DNA from: Paracoccaceae bacterium | GTDB lineage: Bacteria > Pseudomonadota > Alphaproteobacteria > Rhodobacterales > Rhodobacteraceae | DNA length: 11,728 nucleotides | NCBI GenBank assembly: GCA_007131945.1 | Contig: SLPP01000149.1 | Coordinates: 1-11,728 of the forward strand | Direction: 5' to 3' | Shown: positions 6,637 to 11,728 of the stretch, piece by piece | How the letters are laid out: each line of letters begins with the position of its first letter | How positions within the stretch are numbered: the stretch's first letter is position 1 | The notes under the pieces: model-generated | What the model saw: only the letters and a program-made list of their open reading frames with translations | The model's database searches: none | Told to the model about the DNA's origin: nothing | Translations under genes and position numbers: made by a program

Positions 6637-6643
6637 AGGAGGA
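6637..6643 (+). promoter_or_regulatory. Strong Shine-Dalgarno of glcD
   Basis: AGGAGGA lies six bases upstream of the ATG at 6650; it is a near-perfect anti-Shine-Dalgarno match and fixes the glcD start. Confidence 0.85.
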
Positions 6644-6649
6644 TTCGCC

Positions 6650-8086
6650 ATGCAGATGCCCGAACCGGACCCGGCCGTGCTGGCCAAGCGCGCGCGGATC
6701 GTCGCGCGGTTGCAGGAGGTCCTGCCCGCCGATGCGGTGATCCACGACCCGGCCGAGACGCGGGCCTATGAATGCGACGCGCTGACCGCCTATCGCTGCC
6801 CGCCGATGGCCGTGGTCCTGCCCGCCTCGACCAACGAGGTCGCCTCGGTGCTGCGGATTTGCCACGCGGAGGGCGTGCCGGTCGTGCCGCGCGGCTCGGG
6901 CACCTCGCTCGCCGGCGGCGCCATGCCGACCGCCGACAGCGTCATCCTCGGCGTCGCGCGGCTGCGCGAGGTCCTGGAGATCGACCTCGAGAACCGCGCC
7001 ATCCGGGTGCAGGCGGGGATCACCAACCTCGCCGTCACCGACGCGGTCGAGGGCGACGGCTTCTTCTACGCCCCCGACCCGTCGAGCCAGCTCGCCTGCG
7101 CCATCGCCGGCAATATCGCGATGAATTCGGGCGGCGCGCATTGCCTGAAATACGGCGTCACCACCAACAACCTTCTCGGCGTGACGATGGTGCTGATGGA
7201 CGGCACCGTGGTCGAGCTGGGCGGGCCCTTCATGGATGCCGGCGGGCTCGACCTTCTGGGCGTCGTCTGCGGGTCCGAAGGCCAGCTCGGCGTCGTTACC
7301 GAGGCCTGGCTCAGGATCCTGCCCAGGCCCGAGGGCGCGCGGCCCGTCCTGATCGGCTTTGATTCGAACGAGGTGGCGGGCACCTGCGTGTCCGACATCA
7401 TCAAGGCCGGCGTCCTGCCGGTGGCGATCGAGTTCATGGACCGACCCTGTATCCGCGCCACCGAGGATTTCGCCCGCGCCGGCTATCCCGATTGCGAGGC
7501 GCTGCTCATCGTCGAGGTCGAAGGATCGGCGGCCGAGATCGACGAGCAGCTCGGCCTGATCCGCCAGATCGCCATGAAGCACGACCCGGTCGAGTTCCGC
7601 GAGAGCGGGTCGGCGGAGGAATCGAGGAAGATCTGGCTCGGCCGCAAGTCGGCCTTCGGGGCGATGGGCAACATCAACGATTACATGTGCCTCGACGGGA
7701 CGATCCCGGTCTCGTCGCTGCCCTTCGTGCTCAAGCGCATCGGCGAGATGTCGAAGGAGTTCGGCCTCGACGTCGCCAATGTCTTCCATGCCGGCGACGG
7801 CAACATGCATCCGCTGATCCTGTTCGACGCCAACAAGCCCGGCGATCTGGAGAAATGCGAGGCCTTCGGCGCCGAGATCCTGAAGCTCTGCGTCGAGGTC
7901 GGCGGGTGTCTCACCGGCGAGCACGGCGTCGGGATCGAGAAGCGCGACCTGATGGAGGTGCAGTACGACCCGGCCGATCTCGAGGCGCAGATGCGGGTCA
8001 AGGACGTCTTCGATCCGCGCTGGCTGCTCAATCCCGCGAAGGTCTTTCCGCTGCCCGCGAGCGCGCCGCGGCGGGCGGCGGCGTGA
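6650..8086 (+). CDS. glcD: Glycolate oxidase subunit GlcD (FAD-linked)
   Basis: A 478-residue FAD-binding PCMH/vanillyl-alcohol-oxidase-type flavoprotein, the catalytic subunit of glycolate dehydrogenase. With GlcE and GlcF it oxidises glycolate (and often D-lactate) to glyoxylate and passes electrons to the respiratory chain at the cytoplasmic membrane. The FAD domain shows VVPRGSGTSLAGG (around 78-90), the pair of segments AGITN and PDPSSQ, and AIAGNIAMNSGG (about 149-160). The C-terminal FAD-linked oxidase domain has HAGDGNMHPL near 380 and the characteristic G423-E-H-G-V-G-I-E-K. The ATG at 6650 follows an excellent Shine-Dalgarno. It is first in the order glcD-glcE-glcF, but a 238-bp structured gap separates it from glcE. 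No glcC regulator, glcA/lctP permease or glcB malate synthase is in the window. Length is close to the family norm (about 480-500). Confidence 0.95.
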   Translation: MQMPEPDPAVLAKRARIVARLQEVLPADAVIHDPAETRAYECDALTAYRCPPMAVVLPASTNEVASVLRICHAEGVPVVPRGSGTSLAGGAMPTADSVILGVARLREVLEIDLENRAIRVQAGITNLAVTDAVEGDGFFYAPDPSSQLACAIAGNIAMNSGGAHCLKYGVTTNNLLGVTMVLMDGTVVELGGPFMDAGGLDLLGVVCGSEGQLGVVTEAWLRILPRPEGARPVLIGFDSNEVAGTCVSDIIKAGVLPVAIEFMDRPCIRATEDFARAGYPDCEALLIVEVEGSAAEIDEQLGLIRQIAMKHDPVEFRESGSAEESRKIWLGRKSAFGAMGNINDYMCLDGTIPVSSLPFVLKRIGEMSKEFGLDVANVFHAGDGNMHPLILFDANKPGDLEKCEAFGAEILKLCVEVGGCLTGEHGVGIEKRDLMEVQYDPADLEAQMRVKDVFDPRWLLNPAKVFPLPASAPRRAAA

Positions 8087-8114
8087 GCATTGCCGGTCGA
8101 GCGCCCCGGCGCGC

Positions 8115-8131
8115 GGTCCGAAACCCGGACC
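8115..8131 (+). terminator. Small hairpin after glcD, possible attenuating terminator
   Basis: GGTCCG (8115-8120) and CGGACC (8126-8131) form a perfect 6-bp stem with the loop AAACC, 28 bases after the glcD stop codon. There is no T-tract, so it may serve as a pause, an mRNA 3'-end stabiliser or nothing at all. Confidence 0.35.
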
Positions 8132-8159
8132 AATGCAACGCGTCTGCCGGGCGCATGAC

Positions 8160-8197
8160 TCGCGTACACGGCGCGTACACACGGTGTACATACGCGA
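8160..8197. repeat. Nested direct and inverted repeats in the glcD-glcE spacer
   Basis: The 9-bp word CGCGTACAC occurs twice in direct orientation (8161-8169 and 8172-8180), exactly 11 bp apart, about one helical turn. GTACAC (8175-8180) is mirrored by GTGTAC (8184-8189) across three bases, and TCGCGTA (8160-8166) is mirrored by TACGCGA (8191-8197). The cluster is in non-coding sequence. It looks like a multi-site protein binding region for an internal glcEF promoter; no matching regulator is known to me. Confidence 0.5.
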
Positions 8198-8221
8198 ATC
8201 TTGCACAACCGGTTCGTCTGT

Positions 8222-8235
8222 GTGCGCCAGCGCAC
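8222..8235. repeat. Perfect inverted repeat GTGCGC-CA-GCGCAC in the glcD-glcE spacer
   Basis: Six-base arms at 8222-8227 and 8230-8235 with a two-base centre, shortly after a separate 8-bp palindrome AACCGGTT (8207-8214). Short GC palindromes arise easily in this base composition, so alone it is weak; it counts as part of the unusually structured spacer. Confidence 0.35.
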
Positions 8236-8288
8236 GAAGTGGCGCGGAAAGGTCCGGGTAAAGCCGCTTGCGCCCAAGAGGAAGAAGC

Positions 8289-8310
8289 GATCCCGCGCCC
8301 GCGCGGGATC
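8289..8310 (+). promoter_or_regulatory. Strong hairpin directly upstream of the glcE ribosome binding site
   Basis: GATCCCGCGC (8289-8298) and GCGCGGGATC (8301-8310) are perfectly complementary, giving a 9-10 bp GC-rich stem with a minimal loop. The stem ends three bases before the GGAGG (8314-8318) that serves glcE. In mRNA it could protect the 5' end of a glcEF message, mark a processing site or tune ribosome access. With no T-tract and its position ahead of a start codon, it is unlikely to be a simple terminator. Confidence 0.55.
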
Positions 8311-8324
8311 GGGGGAGGGAGAGG

Positions 8325-9488
8325 ATGGCGATGAGCCCGCAGCAGATGCAGCCCGCGAGCGAGGCGGAACTGGCCGAGGCGATCGGCGCGGCGGCGGGGC
8401 CGCTGAGGATCCTCGGCGGCGGAACGCGGCCGGTGGGTCGGCCGGTGACGGGCGCGGCGCTGTCGGTGGCGGGGCTTTCCGGCATCCGGCTCTACGAGCC
8501 GGGCGCGCTGACGCTGGTGGTCGGCGCCGGCACGCCGCTCGCCGAGGTCGAGGCGGTGCTCGCCGCCGAGGGGCAGCGGCTGCCCTTCGAGCCGATGGAT
8601 CACCGCGGGCTTCTGGCGACATCGGATGCGCCCGCCTCCGGCGCGACGGGTGAGCCGACCATCGGCGGCGTGGTGGCGGCCAATGCCTCGGGGCCGCGGC
8701 GGGTGCAGGCGGGCGCCTGCCGCGACAGCCTGATCGGGGTGCGCTTCGTCGACGGGGCGGGGCAGGTCGTGCGCAATGGCGGGCGGGTGATGAAGAACGT
8801 CACCGGCTATGACCTGGTCAAGCTGATGGCGGGGTCCTGGGGCACGCTCGGCGTCTTGAGCGAGGTCGCCTTCAAGGTGCTGCCGGCGCCCGAATCGGCG
8901 GCGACTCTGGTGCTCGAGGGGCTCGCGCCCGAGGCGGCGGTGGCGGCGATGGCGGCGGCGCTGGGTTCGCCCTACGAGGTCAACGGCGCGGCGCATCTGC
9001 CCGCGGAACACGACGGCGGGCGCACCGTGCTGCGGCTCGAGGGATTCGCCGCCTCGGTCGCCTATCGCGCCGATGCGCTGGCGGCGCATCTGGCGCACTT
9101 CGGCACCGCCGGCCAGATCGAGGGCGGGGAAAGCGCGGCGCTGTGGCGCGAGGTGCGCGACGTCGCCGCCTTCCACGACGCGCCGGGCGATGTCTGGCGG
9201 CTCTCGGCGCGGCCGGCAGATGCGCCGGGGCTGGCGGCGAAGGCGGGCGGGACCGCGCTCTACGACTGGGGCGGCGGCCTTCTCTGGCTCTTGGTGGCGG
9301 AGGGGACCGACCTGCGCGCCCGTCTCGGCCCCTTCTCGGGCCATGCGACGCTGATCCGCGCCGCGGAGGCCACGCGCGCGACGATCGCCCCGTTCCACCC
9401 CGAGCCGGCACCGGTCGCGGCCCTTTCCGCCGGGCTGCGCCGGCGTTTCGATCCGCGCGGCATCCTCAATCCCGGGCTGATGGAGTGA
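8325..9488 (+). CDS. glcE: Glycolate oxidase subunit GlcE (FAD-binding)
   Basis: A 387-residue flavoprotein paralogous to the FAD domain of GlcD, the second FAD-binding subunit of glycolate dehydrogenase. Family blocks are LRILGGGTRPVG near the N terminus, TIGGVVAANASGPRR around 110-125, VMKN158VTGYDLVKL, AGSWGTLGV and the C-terminal RRFDPRGILNPGLM. ATG 8325 is preferred because GGAGG (8314-8318) lies six bases upstream. ATG 8331 is nearly as good, with GAGG six bases away, and ATG 8346 gives the shortest family-like N terminus (MQPASEAEL) but lacks a ribosome binding site. The frame also extends upstream to 8268, through the perfect hairpin, and that extension reads as low-complexity Arg-rich sequence. 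The stop codon is 4 bp before glcF, so the two are translationally linked. Confidence 0.94.
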   Translation: MAMSPQQMQPASEAELAEAIGAAAGPLRILGGGTRPVGRPVTGAALSVAGLSGIRLYEPGALTLVVGAGTPLAEVEAVLAAEGQRLPFEPMDHRGLLATSDAPASGATGEPTIGGVVAANASGPRRVQAGACRDSLIGVRFVDGAGQVVRNGGRVMKNVTGYDLVKLMAGSWGTLGVLSEVAFKVLPAPESAATLVLEGLAPEAAVAAMAAALGSPYEVNGAAHLPAEHDGGRTVLRLEGFAASVAYRADALAAHLAHFGTAGQIEGGESAALWREVRDVAAFHDAPGDVWRLSARPADAPGLAAKAGGTALYDWGGGLLWLLVAEGTDLRARLGPFSGHATLIRAAEATRATIAPFHPEPAPVAALSAGLRRRFDPRGILNPGLME

Positions 9489-9492
9489 ACCG

Positions 9493-10785
9493 ATGCAGAC
9501 GAGTTTCACGCCCGAACAGTTGAAGGATCCGGCGATCGCGCGGTCAAACGAGGTCCTGCGTACCTGCGTGCATTGCGGCTTCTGCACCGCCACCTGCCCG
9601 ACCTACGCGGTGCTGGGCGACGAACTCGACAGCCCGCGCGGGCGGATCTACCTGATCAAGGACATGCTGGAGAAAGGGCGGCCGGCGGATGAGAAGACGG
9701 TCAAGCATATCGACCGCTGCCTGTCCTGCCTTGCCTGCATGACGACCTGCCCCTCGGGGGTGCATTACATGCACCTCGTCGATCACGCGCGGGAATATAT
9801 CGAAGAAACCTACAAACGGCCGCTCTCGGACCGGTTGCTGCGCTGGGTGCTGGCGAAGGTGCTGCCCTATCCGACGCGGTTCCGGCTGGCGCTTGTCGGG
9901 GCAAAGATCGGCCGCCCGTTCGCCTTCCTGATGCCGGATGCGCGGCTCAGGGCGATGCTGGCGATGGCGCCGAAGCGGATCCCGCCGGTGAGCCGCAACG
10001 ACGACCCGCAGGTATTTCCCGCCGAGGGGGAGCGGCGGATGCGGGTGGCGCTGATGACCGGTTGCGCGCAAAGGGCGCTGAACACCGACATCAACGACGC
10101 CACGATCCGGCTGCTCACGCGGCTGGGCTGCGAGGTGGTGGTGGCCGAGGGCGCGGGCTGCTGCGGGGCGCTGACGCATCACATGGGCAAGACCGCCGAG
10201 AGCCACGCGACGGCGGCGCGCAACATCCGCGCCTGGTCGCGCGAGATGGCCGGGGCTGGGCTCGACGCGGTGGTGATCAACACCTCGGGCTGCGGCACGA
10301 CGGTCAAGGATTACGGCCACATGTTCCGCAACGAACCGCTGGCGCAGGCGGCCGCGTCGGTGGCCGGGATCGCCCGCGACGTCTCGGAAGTGCTGTTGAC
10401 GCTGGGCCTGCCCGAGGGGGCGCCGAAGGGGCTGCGGGTGGCCTATCACGCCGCCTGCTCGCTGCAGCACGGCCAGCAGGTGAAGACCGCGCCGAAGGAC
10501 CTGCTCAGGCGCGCGGGGTTCGAGGTGGTCGAGCCGCGCGACGCGCATCTGTGCTGCGGCTCGGCGGGGACCTACAACCTGATGCAGCCGGTGATCTCGG
10601 CCGAGCTCAAGCGGCGCAAGGTGGCGACGCTGGAGGCGAAGGCGCCGGATGTCATCGCCGCGGGCAATATCGGCTGCATGATGCAGATCGGCGGCGGCAC
10701 GCGGCTGCCGGTCGTGCATACGGTGGAACTCCTCGACTGGGCCACCGGCGGGCCGAAACCGCGGGCGCTGGCCGAGGCGGATTGA
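9493..10785 (+). CDS. glcF: Glycolate oxidase iron-sulfur subunit GlcF
   Basis: A 430-residue electron-transfer subunit of glycolate dehydrogenase. Two ferredoxin-type 4Fe-4S motifs are complete: C25-x2-C28-x2-C31-x3-C35-P (CVHCGFCTATCP) and C76-x2-C79-x2-C82-x3-C86-P (CLSCLACMTTCP). Two cysteine-rich CCG domains follow, with C223-C224-G225 (GCCGALTHHMG) and C354-C355-G356 (LCCGSAGTYN); such domains bind a further cluster or contact the quinone-side partner in heterodisulfide-reductase-like proteins. It carries electrons from the GlcD/GlcE flavins towards the quinone pool at the membrane. GGAG precedes the ATG, and the gap from glcE is 4 bp. Length is usual for GlcF (about 400-440). It ends 26 bp from the convergent lpxB. 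Confidence 0.96.
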   Translation: MQTSFTPEQLKDPAIARSNEVLRTCVHCGFCTATCPTYAVLGDELDSPRGRIYLIKDMLEKGRPADEKTVKHIDRCLSCLACMTTCPSGVHYMHLVDHAREYIEETYKRPLSDRLLRWVLAKVLPYPTRFRLALVGAKIGRPFAFLMPDARLRAMLAMAPKRIPPVSRNDDPQVFPAEGERRMRVALMTGCAQRALNTDINDATIRLLTRLGCEVVVAEGAGCCGALTHHMGKTAESHATAARNIRAWSREMAGAGLDAVVINTSGCGTTVKDYGHMFRNEPLAQAAASVAGIARDVSEVLLTLGLPEGAPKGLRVAYHAACSLQHGQQVKTAPKDLLRRAGFEVVEPRDAHLCCGSAGTYNLMQPVISAELKRRKVATLEAKAPDVIAAGNIGCMMQIGGGTRLPVVHTVELLDWATGGPKPRALAEAD

Positions 10786-10806
10786 CGGCGCCAGACATTC
10801 GCGCCG
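10786..10806. terminator. Weak stem-loop between convergent glcF and lpxB
   Basis: CGGCGC (10786-10791) pairs with GCGCCG (10801-10806) around a 9-nt loop, starting immediately after the glcF stop codon and ending five bases from the lpxB stop codon. There is no T-tract. It could act in both directions, but a six-pair GC stem is not rare in this base composition. Confidence 0.3.
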
Positions 10807-10811
10807 AGGTT

Positions 10812-11728
10812 CTATCCGGCGTGCGCGCGCCCCTGCCGCCCGGCGAGGAAGTCGCGCACCGAGCGCGCGGCGCGCAGGCCCGGCGCCTCGCCGCCGCGGC
10901 CGAGGAGCTGCATCGTCGTCTCCATCGCCGCTAGCTGCCCCGCGCGGGCGGCGGGGTCGTCGAGCAGGTTCGCGACCGCGGACGCGATCAGCTCGGCGCG
11001 GCAGTCGCCGAGCAGGTATTCGGGCACCGCGCGGGTTTCGGAAACGAGGTTCACCAGCGTCGCGGTGTCGATCCGCATCAGGCGGCGGATCAGCGGCCGG
11101 GTCAACGGGTGGAAATCGTAGGCGATGACCATCGGCACGCCGTTCGCCGCGAGTTCCAGCGACACCGTGCCCGAGGCGGCGAGCGCCACGTCCGCGGCGC
11201 GGAAGGCGGCGCGCTTCGCCTCGGGCGGGCTGGTCGCGGGATCGAGGAGCAGCGGCGCGCCCGGCCAGTCGGCGAGGAGCTCGCGCAGCCGGGCGGCCTG
11301 CGCGGCGACCGCGGGAACGACGATGCGCGCCTCGCGCCGGGTTCGCAGCACCCGCGCCAGCGCCGCGCCGAAGCGGGGCGCGAGCCGGTCGACCTCGCCC
11401 CGCCGCGAGCCGGGCAGCGCCAGGATCAGGGGCGCGTCGCCGATCCCCTGCGCGGCGCGGAAGGCGCGGGCCTCCTCGGCCGTGGCGACGGGCTCGGCGA
11501 CGACCGGATGGCCGACGAAATCGCAGCTCATCCCCGCCGCCTGCATGTAGGGCGGCTCGAACGGCAGGAGCGCGAGGACATGATCGACGAGCGGCGCCAT
11601 CCGCGCGGCCCGCCCCGGCCGCCAGGCCCAGACCGAGGGCGCGACATAATGCACCGTCGGCAGGTCCGGCCGCGCGGCGCGGGCGCGCCCGAGCACGCGC
11701 AGGCAGAAATCGGGGCTGTCGATGGTGA
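10812..11728 (-). CDS. lpxB: Lipid-A-disaccharide synthase LpxB, 5' part beyond the window
   Basis: The C-terminal 304 residues of a GT19 glycosyltransferase that joins UDP-2,3-diacylglucosamine and lipid X into the lipid A disaccharide at the inner face of the cytoplasmic membrane. The frame is open to the right edge and reads TIDSPDFCLRVLGRA there, a standard LpxB segment, so the GTG at 11696 is internal and not the start. About 80-90 N-terminal residues should lie beyond the window. Recognisable blocks are VHYVAPSVWAWRPGRA, the nucleotide-site PGSRRGEVDRLAP, ASGTVSLELAANGVPMVIAY and the C-terminal LVNLVSETRAVPEYLL. It ends with TAG at 10812-10814. No upstream lpx genes are visible from here. 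It is convergent with glcF, so their adjacency carries no functional meaning. Confidence 0.96.
   Translation of the reverse strand, partial: TIDSPDFCLRVLGRARAARPDLPTVHYVAPSVWAWRPGRAARMAPLVDHVLALLPFEPPYMQAAGMSCDFVGHPVVAEPVATAEEARAFRAAQGIGDAPLILALPGSRRGEVDRLAPRFGAALARVLRTRREARIVVPAVAAQAARLRELLADWPGAPLLLDPATSPPEAKRAAFRAADVALAASGTVSLELAANGVPMVIAYDFHPLTRPLIRRLMRIDTATLVNLVSETRAVPEYLLGDCRAELIASAVANLLDDPAARAGQLAAMETTMQLLGRGGEAPGLRAARSVRDFLAGRQGRAHAG

Noticed and set aside
6521..8485. A 654-codon minus-strand frame antisense to glcD
   Set aside because: It crosses the glcD coding region and the spacer with no domain match, while glcD is unmistakable on the plus strand.

Overview
The window is GC-rich (roughly 70% by eye), densely coded chromosome from a Gram-negative alphaproteobacterium, most likely a member of the Rhodobacterales. 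The reasons are the codon bias, the presence of lpxB (lipid A synthesis), a glcDEF glycolate oxidase operon of proteobacterial type, and -10-like elements of the TAGGCT kind close to start codons. The lineage call is inference from style and gene content, not from a marker gene. I see no rRNA, tRNA, CRISPR array, insertion sequence or phage gene.

Layout. (1) 81-3626, plus strand: a sulfatase-fold phosphonate monoester hydrolase/phosphodiesterase-like enzyme, a type II (S)-2-haloacid dehalogenase with all the catalytic residues I could place, and a 12-TM major facilitator transporter. The three are codirectional with 50-60 bp gaps. (2) 3643-5810: a divergent pair, a DAO-family FAD amine oxidase resembling gamma-glutamylputrescine oxidase (minus) and a class-I-glutaminase-type gamma-glutamyl-GABA hydrolase (plus). 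They share a 128-bp intergenic region holding a perfect 8-bp inverted repeat. Together they could catalyse the second and last steps of the gamma-glutamylated putrescine (Puu) route; the ligase PuuA and dehydrogenase PuuC are not in the window. (3) 5826-6524, minus: a PAP2-family membrane phosphatase split by one in-frame TAG, which removes the motif-3 histidine. (4) 6650-10785, plus: glcD, glcE and glcF, the three subunits of membrane-associated glycolate dehydrogenase, which converts glycolate (for example from 2-phosphoglycolate salvage) to glyoxylate. An AT-rich dyad overlaps the likely glcD promoter. A 238-bp structured gap separates glcD from glcE, while glcE and glcF are 4 bp apart. (5) 10812-11728, minus: the C-terminal ~300 residues of lpxB, running off the right edge.

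The genes are familiar families and I do not see a clearly new multi-gene system. The parts worth a second look are non-coding or mutational: the nonsense codon in the PAP2 gene, the repeat-rich glcD-glcE spacer with a perfect hairpin abutting the glcE ribosome binding site, the operator-like dyads in front of glcD and between the Puu-like genes, and a long stem-loop that contains both stop codons of the convergent transporter and oxidase genes.
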